A stretch of 64,000 nt of DNA from Senegalia massiliensis (GTDB lineage: Bacteria > Bacillota > Clostridia > Tissierellales > SIT17): NCBI RefSeq assembly GCF_900626135.1, contig NZ_LR130785.1, positions 1,459,241 to 1,523,240 of the forward strand, written 5' to 3'. Under the pieces are notes generated by a model that saw only the letters and a list, made by a program, of their open reading frames with translations, did no database searches and had not been told where the DNA came from. The translations under genes and the position numbers were made by a program. Positions 19,199 to 28,600 of the stretch are shown here, piece after piece; position 1 is the stretch's first letter; the number at the start of each line of letters is the position of its first letter.

Positions 19199-20485
19199 AT
19201 GAACAAAAAAATATTACTCATATTTTTTATAGTGTTAGTTATAATTTCTAGTACAACTTTAGTGTTTGCTGATACTGGAAAAGATGTATATGTAATACCC
19301 ATTAAAGGAGACATAGATAATTCTACATATCAATTTGTTCAAAGGGAATTAAATAATGCTTTAAAATCAGATCCACAAGCTATTATATTTGAAATAGATA
19401 CATATGGAGGATACATAGATCAAGCAGAGAAAATTAAAAATCTTATAGTGAAGTTAGATGTACCTACTATTTCTTATGTAAATACAAAAGCAGAATCGGC
19501 AGGAGTGTTATTGACAATATCCAGCGATACAATAGTTATGTCAAGTGGATCAACAATAGGATCTGCAGAACCTATACCTAATACTGAAAAAACACTTTCA
19601 TATTGGGTTGAAGAACTTAGAGCTACTGCTGTAGCAAAAGATAGAGATCCAGAACTTGTAGCTTCTATGGCAGATAAAAGTATCAAAATTGATGGTGTAA
19701 TTGATGAAGGAAGACTACTTAATTTAAATTTTAGAAGGGCTAAAGAACTGGCACTTGCAGATTTACTTGCAAATAGTTATGGTGAAATATTAGAAGAATT
19801 GGATATAGAGTATGATGAAATAATAGTATCTGAAATAGACTTTGTAACAAAGATTGCAAAATTCATTGTAAACCCTTATGTTCTTAGTTTACTACTTATA
19901 ATTGGATTTATAGCAATAGTTGTTGAAATATTTACTATGGGATTTGGTGGTGGAGCTACAGTAGCAATTATTTCTTTTGCACTATACTTTGGAAGTAATT
20001 TCATAGTAGGGAATACTGGTTGGACTGCTATGTTACTATTTATTGTAGGTATAGTATTACTTGTAATTGAGGCTATAGTTCCAGGCTTTGGAATTCCTGG
20101 TATTGGTGGTATTTTAAGTATTGTAGTATCTATAGTTTTAGCATCACCAGATGTTCAAATAGCTATATATTCAATAGTCATAGCATTTATATTAAGTATA
20201 TTAGTAGCATATTTATTTTTGAAATATGGACAGAAGAGTCCATATTTTGATAAAATAGTATTAAATACCAAACATGAAGGGGATTCTGGATATTCTAGTA
20301 CAGTAAACAATATTAGATATTTAGATAAAGAAGGAGTAGCTATTACTACACTTAGACCTTCAGGAACTGTTATGGTAGAAGATAAAAGATTAGATGCAGT
20401 AACAGAAGGACAATATATAAAAAAGGGGGAAAAGATTAAAATAGTAAAAATTGAAGGCTCAAAAATAGTTGTAAGAAAAATATAA
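19199..20485 (+). CDS. NfeD-family membrane serine protease (YqeZ-like)
   Basis: NfeD proteins work with SPFH/flotillin proteins in membrane microdomains. The 428-residue protein has a signal peptide (about 1-24, ending at VFADTG) and a ClpP-like protease domain with the candidate serine in KAESAGVLLT. Four to five hydrophobic segments (about 225-340) follow, then a C-terminal OB-like NfeD domain. It is directly followed by floA, the classical yqeZ-yqfA pair. Confidence 0.92.
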   Translation: MNKKILLIFFIVLVIISSTTLVFADTGKDVYVIPIKGDIDNSTYQFVQRELNNALKSDPQAIIFEIDTYGGYIDQAEKIKNLIVKLDVPTISYVNTKAESAGVLLTISSDTIVMSSGSTIGSAEPIPNTEKTLSYWVEELRATAVAKDRDPELVASMADKSIKIDGVIDEGRLLNLNFRRAKELALADLLANSYGEILEELDIEYDEIIVSEIDFVTKIAKFIVNPYVLSLLLIIGFIAIVVEIFTMGFGGGATVAIISFALYFGSNFIVGNTGWTAMLLFIVGIVLLVIEAIVPGFGIPGIGGILSIVVSIVLASPDVQIAIYSIVIAFILSILVAYLFLKYGQKSPYFDKIVLNTKHEGDSGYSSTVNNIRYLDKEGVAITTLRPSGTVMVEDKRLDAVTEGQYIKKGEKIKIVKIEGSKIVVRKI

Positions 20486-20503
20486 TTTATAGGAGGAATT
20501 TTA

Positions 20504-21499
20504 ATGGAAGGTTTAATACCAATAATTATAATTGGAGTAGCAGTATTAATTTTCTTAACATTATTATTAAGTTTTATACCAGTAGGTTTATGGATAACTG
20601 CATATTTTTCAGGGGTTAAAATTGGATTATTTACTCTTGTTGGAATGAGACTTAGAAAGGTTATACCATCAAGAATTGTTAGACCAATGATAAAAGCAAC
20701 AAAAGCAGGTATTCAAATTGATGTAGATAAATTGGAAGCACATTATCTTGCAGGAGGAAATGTAAACACTGTAGTAGATGCTTTAATTGCAGCTCAAAGG
20801 GCAAATATAGAACTACCATTTGAAAGAGCAACAGCGATAGATCTTGCAGGAAGAAATGTATTAGAAGCAGTTCAAGTTAGTGTAAATCCTAAGGTTATTG
20901 AAACTCCAAATGTTGCAGCTGTAGCTAAAGATGGTATAGAGGTAATGGCAAAGGCTAGAGTAACTGTTAGAGCAAATATAGAAAGACTTGTAGGTGGAGC
21001 TGGAGAAGAAACAATAATCGCTAGAGTTGGTGAAGGAATTGTAACAACAGTAGGTAGTGCGGAGACACATAAAGCAGTACTTGAAAATCCAGATGGCATA
21101 TCAGAAAATGTATTAGATAAAGGACTTGACTCAGGAACAGCTTTTGAAATATTATCTATTGATATTGCAGATGTTGATGTAGGAAGAAATATAGGAGCTA
21201 CTCTTCAAACTGATCAAGCAGAAGCTGATAAGAGAATAGCACAAGCCAAAGCAGAAGAAAGAAGAGCAATGGCAGTTGCAAAAGAGCAAGAAATGAAAGC
21301 AGAAGTACAATTCCAAAGAGCAAAAGTTGTAGAGGCAGAAGCAGAAGTTCCAAAGGCATTGGCAGAAGCATTAAGAAGTGGAAATATGGGAGCTATGGAT
21401 TATTATAATATGAAAAATATAATGTCTGATACAAACATGAGAGAATCAATTTCAGATATAAACAAAGATAATGACAATAATAGCAATAAAAGAAATTAG
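20504..21499 (+). CDS. floA: Flotillin-like protein FloA
   Basis: FloA is an SPFH-domain scaffold that organises functional membrane microdomains and the proteases in them. The 331-residue protein has an N-terminal membrane hairpin (about 1-50), the SPFH domain, and an Ala/Glu-rich coiled coil (about 245-290) containing repeated AEAE/KAEE motifs. An AGGAGGAATTTT site precedes the ATG. Its 18-bp gap from nfeD supports co-transcription. Confidence 0.96.
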   Translation: MEGLIPIIIIGVAVLIFLTLLLSFIPVGLWITAYFSGVKIGLFTLVGMRLRKVIPSRIVRPMIKATKAGIQIDVDKLEAHYLAGGNVNTVVDALIAAQRANIELPFERATAIDLAGRNVLEAVQVSVNPKVIETPNVAAVAKDGIEVMAKARVTVRANIERLVGGAGEETIIARVGEGIVTTVGSAETHKAVLENPDGISENVLDKGLDSGTAFEILSIDIADVDVGRNIGATLQTDQAEADKRIAQAKAEERRAMAVAKEQEMKAEVQFQRAKVVEAEAEVPKALAEALRSGNMGAMDYYNMKNIMSDTNMRESISDINKDNDNNSNKRN

Positions 21500-21507
21500 G
21501 TGATTAT

Positions 21508-22074
21508 ATGGATTTTTTAGACTTAATATTTCCATTATTGATTATATTAGGTCCAGCATTATTTAAAAGTGCAAATGATAAGAAAAAAATTGAGAAAAAG
21601 AAACCTGAAAAAATGTATAATGATAATAAAAATGTATCTGAAAAACAAGTGGTACATAAAGCACCTAAATATAAAGAACAAAGTAATAGAAGACAAAAGA
21701 GTATAGAAGAAAGAAGAATAACTAAAAGGAATTTAAATAAAAAAGAAGAAAGTTATATCGATGAAGAGAAAAATATTAATGAAGAAAGAAATATTAGGGA
21801 AGAAGAGAAGATAAAAGAGCTAAAATCAAGACGAGAAAATTATGCTGATAGAGAAAAATATCTAACTAAAATGAAGAATATAAGAAACAAAAGAGATGAA
21901 GAGAAGATAATTTCTGATAGAGATCAAAAAGCATCTGTAAAAACAGATGACATTAAAAATGAAGAAATAGGTTCTGAAGATATTAACTTAAAATTTAATA
22001 AAAAACAATTAGTAGAAGGTATAATTTTGTCAGAAATATTATCAAAACCTAAAGCTCTTGAAAAAAGAAGGTAA
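21508..22074 (+). CDS. Charged membrane-anchored protein of unknown function
   Basis: No named family was recognised. The 188-residue protein has one N-terminal membrane segment (about residues 4-20, MDFLDLIFPLLIILGP). A very charged Lys/Glu/Arg-rich middle is probably disordered or coiled coil. A short hydrophobic C-terminal motif GIILSEILSKPK looks like a conserved docking sequence. Only 8 bp separate it from floA and it is the last gene before a strong terminator. It occupies the place of yqfB in Bacillus, though it is not similar in length. It may be an accessory of the NfeD-flotillin unit; this is inference. Confidence 0.8.
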   Translation: MDFLDLIFPLLIILGPALFKSANDKKKIEKKKPEKMYNDNKNVSEKQVVHKAPKYKEQSNRRQKSIEERRITKRNLNKKEESYIDEEKNINEERNIREEEKIKELKSRRENYADREKYLTKMKNIRNKRDEEKIISDRDQKASVKTDDIKNEEIGSEDINLKFNKKQLVEGIILSEILSKPKALEKRR

Positions 22075-22099
22075 CGCTTATAAGCGTTACCTTCTTTTT
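22062..22099 (+). terminator. Intrinsic terminator overlapping the end of the floA operon
   Basis: A perfect 38-nt palindrome (arms 22062-22080 and 22081-22099) ends in a T run and includes the stop codon of the preceding gene. Confidence 0.93.
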
Positions 22100-22102
22100 G
22101 TA

Positions 22103-22129
22103 ATAGTAATAAAAATAAAAGCATAAATT
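22103..22129 (+). promoter_or_regulatory. Possible SigE-type promoter of yqfC-yqfD
   Basis: ATA (22103-22105), 16 bp and CATAAATT (22122-22129) resemble the mother-cell SigE pattern ATA-N16-18-CATAnnnT. yqfC and yqfD are SigE-controlled sporulation genes in Bacillus, which supports the call. The -35 match is short and could be chance in AT-rich DNA. Confidence 0.45.
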
Positions 22130-22152
22130 TAATTATAGAGGAGGATATTTTA

Positions 22153-22428
22153 ATGAGCAAAAAAATAGATAATATTAAAACAAACATAGCTGAGGTCTTG
22201 GAATTACCAAAAGAAATAGTCCTTGATTTACCTAAAATAACTTTAATAGGCAATATTCAATTATATATAGAAAATCATAAGGGAATAGTTGAATATAGCA
22301 AAGAAAGAATTAGAATTAATAGTAAATCAGGAATAATAAGAATAATAGGAAATGATTTAGTAATAAAAAATATTGTATCAGAAGAAGTTGTGGTATCAGG
22401 AAAAATAATAAATGTAGAACTTATATAA
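22153..22428 (+). CDS. yqfC: Sporulation protein YqfC
   Basis: YqfC is a small protein found in nearly all endospore formers and expressed in the mother cell; its molecular role is unknown. The 91-residue protein has the family pattern LELPKEIVLDLPKITLIGN and ends in a predicted beta-rich region. A GAGGAGG-type site precedes the ATG. It is paired with yqfD 13 bp downstream, as in Bacillus and Clostridium. Confidence 0.92.
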   Translation: MSKKIDNIKTNIAEVLELPKEIVLDLPKITLIGNIQLYIENHKGIVEYSKERIRINSKSGIIRIIGNDLVIKNIVSEEVVVSGKIINVELI

Positions 22429-22441
22429 AGGAGGGATGGTC

Positions 22442-23674
22442 ATGTTAATCATAAGATTATGGAATTATATTAGAGGGTATGTTATTATAAGAATTGAGGG
22501 ATTGACACTTGAAAGATTTATCAATTTAGCTACTATAAATAATATCTACCTTTGGGATATAGAAAGATTAGACTATACCACCCTTGAAGCAAAAGTTAGC
22601 TTAAAAGGCTTTAAGCAGCTAAAACCAATAATATTGAAAGTCGGATCAAGATATAGAGTAATATCTAGAGAAGGGTTCCCTTTTTTATTTACAAAGCTAA
22701 GAAAAAGGAAGATGTTGGCTTTAGGTTTCATCTTAATGATAGGTGTAATCTTTTTTTTAACTTCATTTGTTTGGACTATAGACATATATTCACCTAAAGG
22801 ATTCGATGAAAAACAGTTAATAGAATATTTAAATAGAGAAGGGGTAAAAATTGGAATAAGAAAATCAACAATAGATAATGAAGAATTAAAAATTGATATT
22901 TTAAAAAAATTTGATGATATATCATATATAAACTTAAAATTTAAAGGAACTAAATTAATTATCGATTTAAAAGAAAGAGAATATTATACTGATGATCATA
23001 AGTGGGATAAATCCAAACCAACCAATATAGTTGCTTCTAAAAAAGGTGTAATAGAGAAAGTAATTGCTAAAAACGGCAAAGCTTTAGTAGAAAAAGGAGA
23101 TATTGTTAAATCAGGTCAGACATTAATATCAGGTGTTATAAAAAATGAAGAAGATAAAAATATACTTTTAGTTCATTCAGAAGGTGAAGTTCTTGCAAGA
23201 ACTTATTATTATAAAACTATAAAAGAACCTATAGTTAAAGAAGTGGAAAAAGAAACTGGAGAAAAATATTTTTCTAGGGAAATAAAAATTGGAGAAAAAA
23301 GTATACATATTAAAAAAGATGACATACCATTTGAACATTATAGAGAGTATATAGGTGATAAAGATAAGAGTTTTTATTCAATAATTCCATTTGATATAAT
23401 TAAACATGAATATAGAGAGATAAAAAAAGAAACAGTAAAACAAAATATAGATTCATTAAAGGAGTCCTTAAGTGTTATAATAACAAAAGAGGCTATGAAA
23501 GATGTAAAAGAAGACAGCAAAGTCTTATCCAAAGATATAACTTTTGAAAGAAAAGATAATTCTTTAATAGTTAGTATAAAAGTAGAGTTAATTGAAAATA
23601 TAGCACAAAAGAAATATATTAATGAGAATATAGAAATTGAAAATGACGATTCGGAAGAAAATAAGGAGGAATAG
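22442..23674 (+). CDS. yqfD: Sporulation membrane protein YqfD
   Basis: YqfD is a sporulation protein with one membrane segment (about residues 88-107) and a large extracytoplasmic region. The ATG at 22442 is eight bases after GGAGG, whereas the ATG at 22436 abuts that site. At 410 residues it has usual family length. The sequence opens with LWNYIRGYVIIRIEG, typical of YqfD. It is coupled to yqfC and lies 2 bp before phoH. Confidence 0.93.
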   Translation: MLIIRLWNYIRGYVIIRIEGLTLERFINLATINNIYLWDIERLDYTTLEAKVSLKGFKQLKPIILKVGSRYRVISREGFPFLFTKLRKRKMLALGFILMIGVIFFLTSFVWTIDIYSPKGFDEKQLIEYLNREGVKIGIRKSTIDNEELKIDILKKFDDISYINLKFKGTKLIIDLKEREYYTDDHKWDKSKPTNIVASKKGVIEKVIAKNGKALVEKGDIVKSGQTLISGVIKNEEDKNILLVHSEGEVLARTYYYKTIKEPIVKEVEKETGEKYFSREIKIGEKSIHIKKDDIPFEHYREYIGDKDKSFYSIIPFDIIKHEYREIKKETVKQNIDSLKESLSVIITKEAMKDVKEDSKVLSKDITFERKDNSLIVSIKVELIENIAQKKYINENIEIENDDSEENKEE

Positions 23675-23676
23675 TA

Positions 23677-24648
23677 TTGACAGAAAGTAGATATGAAAAA
23701 AGCATAAAGATAAATGATGAAGATTTTAGCAGAGAATTATATGGAGATTTTGATAGAAATATTAAACTAATAGAAGAAGAATTTGATATTGATATAGTAT
23801 CTCGTCAAGGTGAGATAAAAATTTTAGGGAAAAAAGAAAATGTAGAACTTGTTGATACTTTAATAAAAAAATTAATAGATATAGTGAAAGTAGAAGGAAA
23901 ACTTACGAACCAACAAATTAGATATGCAATAACACTTGTATATGAAGGAAAAGAAAATAAAATGAAAGAATTACTAGATGATACAGTATGTGTTACTTAC
24001 TCAGGAAAAACTATAAAACCTAAAACACTAGGACAAAAAAGATACATAGATTCCATGGCTAAAAATGATTTAGTATTTGGAATAGGCCCTGCAGGAACAG
24101 GTAAGACTTACTTAGCTGTTGCAAAAGCAGTTCAAGCATTTAAAAACAAAGAGGTAGAAAGAATAATTTTAACAAGACCAGCAGTAGAAGCTGGAGAAAA
24201 ATTAGGATTTTTACCAGGTGATTTGCAAGACAAAGTAGATCCTTATTTAAGACCTGTTTATGATGCATTATTTGACATATTTGGTGGAGAAGCCTTTTTG
24301 AAAAATAGAGAAAGAGGTTTAATAGAAATAGCACCACTTGCATATATGAGAGGTAGAACACTAGATTCAGCATTTGTAATACTAGATGAAGCACAAAATA
24401 CTACATCTGAGCAAATGAAAATGTTTTTGACAAGATTAGGTTTTGGTTCAAAAGCAATTATAACTGGTGATATAACCCAAGTAGATTTACCATATGGAAA
24501 GACATCAGGTTTAAAGCAAGTTACTCATGTTTTAAAAGATGTAAAAGGAATTGATTTTATATATCTTAGTAAACAAGATGTTGTAAGACATAAATTAGTT
24601 CAAAGAATTATAGAAGCTTATGAAAATCATGAGAAAAAGAAAAAATAA
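23677..24648 (+). CDS. phoH: PhoH-like ATPase
   Basis: PhoH proteins are KH-linked P-loop ATPases, probably acting on RNA together with YbeY. The 323-residue protein has an N-terminal KH-like part, Walker A GPAGTGKT at 137-144 and Walker B FVILDEAQN. The TTG start at 23677 follows AAGGAGGAA. It sits 11 bp before ybeY. The PgpH (yqfF) gene found between these two in Bacillus is absent here. Confidence 0.95.
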   Translation: MTESRYEKSIKINDEDFSRELYGDFDRNIKLIEEEFDIDIVSRQGEIKILGKKENVELVDTLIKKLIDIVKVEGKLTNQQIRYAITLVYEGKENKMKELLDDTVCVTYSGKTIKPKTLGQKRYIDSMAKNDLVFGIGPAGTGKTYLAVAKAVQAFKNKEVERIILTRPAVEAGEKLGFLPGDLQDKVDPYLRPVYDALFDIFGGEAFLKNRERGLIEIAPLAYMRGRTLDSAFVILDEAQNTTSEQMKMFLTRLGFGSKAIITGDITQVDLPYGKTSGLKQVTHVLKDVKGIDFIYLSKQDVVRHKLVQRIIEAYENHEKKKK

Positions 24649-24659
24649 GGAGAGAATCA

Positions 24660-25118
24660 ATGGAAGTTTATATTGATAATAGACAAACAGAAATATTATT
24701 AGATGAAAAAATTGAAGAGATTATAAATAGTGTAATAAAAGAATGTTTATATTATGAAAAATATGGATTTAATTATGAAATAAGCGTTTCATTTGTTAAT
24801 AATATAGAGATTAAAGAATTAAATAGAAGATTTCGTGGAAAAGATAAAGAAACTGATGTATTGTCATTTCCAATGGAAGATGAGTTAGAAGGACAAGATT
24901 ATTTACCAACCTTAGGTGATATTGTAATATCCACAGAAAAGGCAAATGAGCAAGCAAAAGAATATGGACATAGCTTAGAGAGAGAAATAGCTTATCTTAC
25001 AGCTCATAGTATGTTTCACCTTATGGGATATGATCATTTAACTGATAGTGAAAAGAGTATTATGAGAAGCAAAGAAAAAGATGTTATGAAAAACTTGAAA
25101 ATTTTTAGAAATAATTAG
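24660..25118 (+). CDS. ybeY: Endoribonuclease YbeY
   Basis: YbeY is a zinc endoribonuclease needed for 16S rRNA 3'-end maturation and ribosome quality control. The 152-residue protein has the metal-binding HxxxHxxxxxH motif at His116, His120 and His126. The RFRGKDKETDVLSFP segment is also typical. It lies between phoH and dgkA. Confidence 0.96.
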   Translation: MEVYIDNRQTEILLDEKIEEIINSVIKECLYYEKYGFNYEISVSFVNNIEIKELNRRFRGKDKETDVLSFPMEDELEGQDYLPTLGDIVISTEKANEQAKEYGHSLEREIAYLTAHSMFHLMGYDHLTDSEKSIMRSKEKDVMKNLKIFRNN

Positions 25119-25133
25119 AAAGAAGGAAAGCCA

Positions 25134-25823
25134 ATGAAAAGACTAATAGATAGTTTCAACTATGCAGTACAAGGAATTATCTATACATTAAAAACACAAA
25201 GAAATATGAGAATACATTTTTTTGTTATGACACTTATATTAATATTAAGTTTGTTTTTTAATTTTTCAAAACTTGAACTATTATCATTATTTTTTGCTAT
25301 ATCATTGGTTATAATAGCAGAAATGGTAAATACAGCTGTAGAAAAAACTATAGATATGTTTACAAGTGAATTTCATCCTTTGGCAAAAATCGCAAAAAAT
25401 GTTGCAGCTGGAGCAGTATTAGTTGCAGCACTTAATTCCATAATGGTAGGATATCTTTTGTTTTTTGATAGAGTAAATCCTTTTACAAAGTCAATAATAT
25501 TTAAAATAAGATCTTCTCCTGTACATCTTACTTTTATATGCATATTACTCATAACTATAATTACTATCGTAATAAAAACTGTTACACAAACAGGGACACC
25601 TTTTAAAGGTGGAATTATAAGTGGTCACGCTGCTTTGGCTTTTACTATATCAACGGTAGTGACTTTTTTAACAGAAAACACATTAATTGCAACACTTAGT
25701 TTTATGCTAGCAATTTTAGTAGGACAAAGTAGAATAGAAGGAGAAATACATACTTTTTTTCAAGTAGTTAATGGAGCATTATTGGGTATATTAATAACTG
25801 TATTAATATTTCAATTATTATAG
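25134..25823 (+). CDS. dgkA: Diacylglycerol kinase fused to PAP2 phosphatase domain
   Basis: The N-terminal half (about 1-115) is a DgkA-type undecaprenol/diacylglycerol kinase with three membrane segments and the AEMVNTAVEKTID active-site motif. The C-terminal half (about 120-229) is a PAP2 acid-phosphatase-like domain with SGHAALAF and SRIEGEIHT. The fusion suggests a kinase and a phosphatase acting on the same lipid pool, such as undecaprenyl-phosphate or phosphatidate. AGAAGGAAAG precedes the ATG. Confidence 0.93.
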   Translation: MKRLIDSFNYAVQGIIYTLKTQRNMRIHFFVMTLILILSLFFNFSKLELLSLFFAISLVIIAEMVNTAVEKTIDMFTSEFHPLAKIAKNVAAGAVLVAALNSIMVGYLLFFDRVNPFTKSIIFKIRSSPVHLTFICILLITIITIVIKTVTQTGTPFKGGIISGHAALAFTISTVVTFLTENTLIATLSFMLAILVGQSRIEGEIHTFFQVVNGALLGILITVLIFQLL

Positions 25824-25844
25824 CTCTAATCAGGAGGGATTTAG

Positions 25845-27119
25845 TTGTCAGACAATTTTTTATACGTACGGTTAGTTATTTTATTTTTTCTTTTAATGTT
25901 ATCAGCAGTATTTTCTAGTTCGGAGACAGCAATAACCACATTGAAAATTGCAAGAATAAGAAAATTAAGAGAAAGCGATCAAAAAAAGGCATTATTACTT
26001 GAGAGAATAAAAAAACAGATAAATATGATGTTATCTACAATTTTAATAGGGAATAATTTAGTTAATATATTAGCTACTGCAATACTTACAGAAGTTACAG
26101 TTGAACTTTTTCAAGGAAGTAGTTCTACACTTGTTTCTACAGGAATTATGACTATACTAATATTGATATTTGGGGAAATAACTCCTAAAACATATGCAGC
26201 ACAAAATCCAGAGAAAATATCTGTTTTAATAGCAAGACCATTAATATTACTTTCATTAATATTTAAACCTATACTAATAGTTTTAAATTTTATTACTGGA
26301 TTTTTCATAAAACTTATGGGTGGAGATATAAATAATACTGGACCATTTGTAACAGAAGAAGAAATACGCTCTCTTGTTGATGTAGGAGAAGAAGAAGGAG
26401 TAGTAAAACTACAGGAAAAAGAGATGATAGAAAATATATTTGAAATAGATCATATTGATGTAGGAGATGTAATGGTACCAAGAATAGATATTATAGCAGT
26501 TTCGGAGGATGACACTATGGAAGTTGCATTAGAAAAAATTACTAAATATGGTCATTCTAGAATACCAGTATATAAAGAAAGTATAGATGATATAGTAGGA
26601 ATACTTTATGCTAAAGATGTACTTCCTTTTATTGGATTTAAAGATGTAAAGGTAAATGAAACTAAAATAGTAGATATAATGAGAAATGCATATTATGTAC
26701 CTGAAACCAAAAAAGTAAATAAGCTTTTAAGAGAGCTTCAATATTATAAAGTTCATATGGCAATAGTTTTAGATGAATATGGTGGAACAGAAGGATTGGT
26801 TACAATAGAAGACATATTAGAAGAAATAGTAGGGGATATATTAGATGAATATGATACTGATATAGATTTAATAGAAAAAATCAATGAAAATACTTATAAT
26901 GTAAAGGCAGAAGTATCTTTAGAAGATATAAATGAATTATTTAAAACTGATTTTCCAGAAGAAGAATTCGATTCTTTAGGTGGGTATATATTTAACACAT
27001 TAGGAAGAGTTCCGGTAAAAGGAGATAAATTAGATAGTGATAAAATAAATATAATAGTTAAAAAAGTTACAAACAGGAGGGTAATATTAGTAGAAATAAC
27101 TAAAAAAAATCAGGGGTGA
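25845..27119 (+). CDS. CNNM/CorC-family transporter (hemolysin-like)
   Basis: This is a CNNM-type membrane protein, probably a divalent-cation (Mg2+) exporter. The 424-residue protein has a DUF21 domain with about four membrane segments (1-150), a CBS pair (about 205-325) and a C-terminal CorC_HlyC domain. The TTG start at 25845 follows AGGAGGGATT. It ends 5 bp before the next gene. Confidence 0.92.
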   Translation: MSDNFLYVRLVILFFLLMLSAVFSSSETAITTLKIARIRKLRESDQKKALLLERIKKQINMMLSTILIGNNLVNILATAILTEVTVELFQGSSSTLVSTGIMTILILIFGEITPKTYAAQNPEKISVLIARPLILLSLIFKPILIVLNFITGFFIKLMGGDINNTGPFVTEEEIRSLVDVGEEEGVVKLQEKEMIENIFEIDHIDVGDVMVPRIDIIAVSEDDTMEVALEKITKYGHSRIPVYKESIDDIVGILYAKDVLPFIGFKDVKVNETKIVDIMRNAYYVPETKKVNKLLRELQYYKVHMAIVLDEYGGTEGLVTIEDILEEIVGDILDEYDTDIDLIEKINENTYNVKAEVSLEDINELFKTDFPEEEFDSLGGYIFNTLGRVPVKGDKLDSDKINIIVKKVTNRRVILVEITKKNQG

Positions 27120-27124
27120 TTTAG

Positions 27125-28165
27125 TTGAAAAAATTAATTTTATTTTTAGTAATTATTTTATTAATATTGGGTGTAGGATGTAACGATAAAGAAATTGAAG
27201 AAGGTAATAGTTTAGAAAATACAGAAGAAAGTGAAGGTGGATCTAATAATAATGGGTCTAAAGATAATGTTTTTTCACCATTAAGTGGAATAAAAATGAA
27301 AAGTGACTTAAAAAATGAAAGACCAATAGCTATAATGTTTGACAATCAAAAAGATGCAAGATGGCAAGCAGGGCTTAGTGAAGCAGAGATAGTGTATGAA
27401 TTCTTAGTCGAAGGCAATATCACAAGATATATGGGTATATTTCTTATGAATAGTCCTGATGTAATAGGTCCAGTTAGAAGTGCAAGACCTTATTATTTGC
27501 AAGCTTTACTTGAATATGATGCTATATATGTTCATTGTGGTGGGAGTCCAGAAGCAAAAGAACAAATAATAAGTTTTGGAATTGATGAAGCTGATTGTAT
27601 GAGTGCTCCAGGGTATGTTTTTTATAGAAATAATGAATTAGGCAAGAAATCACCGCATAATTTATATACCAATATGGAAGATATAAGAAAATACGAAAAA
27701 GAAAAAGGTTTTAATACAGAGCCTAATTATGAGCCCTTCTTATTCAATGAAAATTCCCAAGATATAGAAGGAGAAGTTGCAAATACATTGAAAATAAATT
27801 ATTCTAAACATAATACAACAAGTTATAAATATGATGAAGAAATAGGCAAGTATATTAGATATAAAGATGGAGAAATTCATATAGATGAAAATGATAGTAG
27901 CAATTTGACAGCTACAAATATAATAATTCAAGAAGCAAACACAAAGGTTATAGACAATCAAGGAAGACTCCATATATCAACAATTGGAGAAGGGAAAGGT
28001 AAATATTTTACTAAAGGTAAATATATAAATATAAACTGGGAAAAAGAAGATCAATATTCTAAAACAAAATATTTTGATGAAGCGGGAAATAGGATAAAAT
28101 TAAATCCAGGTATAACTTGGATTCAAGTAACCCGAGTAAATCCAGAAATAAAAATAACAGAATAG
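27125..28165 (+). CDS. DUF3048 lipoprotein (YerB-like)
   Basis: This is a secreted lipoprotein of unknown function. The N-terminal signal ends in GVGC (Cys19), probably the lipidated residue, though Gly at -3 is not ideal. A Glu/Ser/Asn-rich linker is followed by the DUF3048 domain, with RPIAIMFDN, GPVRSARPYY and the C-terminal WIQVTR. The TTG start follows GGGGTGA. The length of 346 residues is typical. In Bacillus the relative YerB is a membrane lipoprotein without a defined role. Confidence 0.87.
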   Translation: MKKLILFLVIILLILGVGCNDKEIEEGNSLENTEESEGGSNNNGSKDNVFSPLSGIKMKSDLKNERPIAIMFDNQKDARWQAGLSEAEIVYEFLVEGNITRYMGIFLMNSPDVIGPVRSARPYYLQALLEYDAIYVHCGGSPEAKEQIISFGIDEADCMSAPGYVFYRNNELGKKSPHNLYTNMEDIRKYEKEKGFNTEPNYEPFLFNENSQDIEGEVANTLKINYSKHNTTSYKYDEEIGKYIRYKDGEIHIDENDSSNLTATNIIIQEANTKVIDNQGRLHISTIGEGKGKYFTKGKYININWEKEDQYSKTKYFDEAGNRIKLNPGITWIQVTRVNPEIKITE

Positions 28166-28177
28166 GTGGTGTGAAAT

Positions 28178-28600
28178 ATGAAAAAACAAGAGTTGATAAA
28201 TACAGCATTAAAAGCAAAAGAAATGGCATATGTTCCTTATTCTAAATTTAGAGTAGGAGCAGCTGTTTTAACAGATGATAATAAAATCTATACAGGATGT
28301 AATATAGAGTCAGCAAGTTATACACCTACTAATTGTGCTGAAAGAACAGCTATATTTAAAGCAGTATCAGAAGGAGATAAAAATTTTAAAGCAATAGCTA
28401 TAACAGGCGACTCTGAATATACATTTCCTTGTGGAGTTTGTAGACAAGTCATGAGAGAATTTTCAAAGGATTTGACAATTTATATAGTGAAAAATCAAAA
28501 TGAATATAAAGAATTTACATTAGAAGAATTACTCCCATATAGTTTTGGGCCAGAAGATTTAATAGAAGACATAATAAAGGATGATAAGGATGAAATTTAA
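28178..28600 (+). CDS. cdd: Cytidine deaminase
   Basis: Cdd converts cytidine and deoxycytidine to the uracil nucleosides for pyrimidine salvage. The 140-residue protein has the zinc site C53-A-E55 (NCAERTAIF), with Glu55 as proton shuttle, and P-C85-xx-C88. It overlaps era by 11 bp, the usual cdd-era coupling. Confidence 0.96.
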   Translation: MKKQELINTALKAKEMAYVPYSKFRVGAAVLTDDNKIYTGCNIESASYTPTNCAERTAIFKAVSEGDKNFKAIAITGDSEYTFPCGVCRQVMREFSKDLTIYIVKNQNEYKEFTLEELLPYSFGPEDLIEDIIKDDKDEI

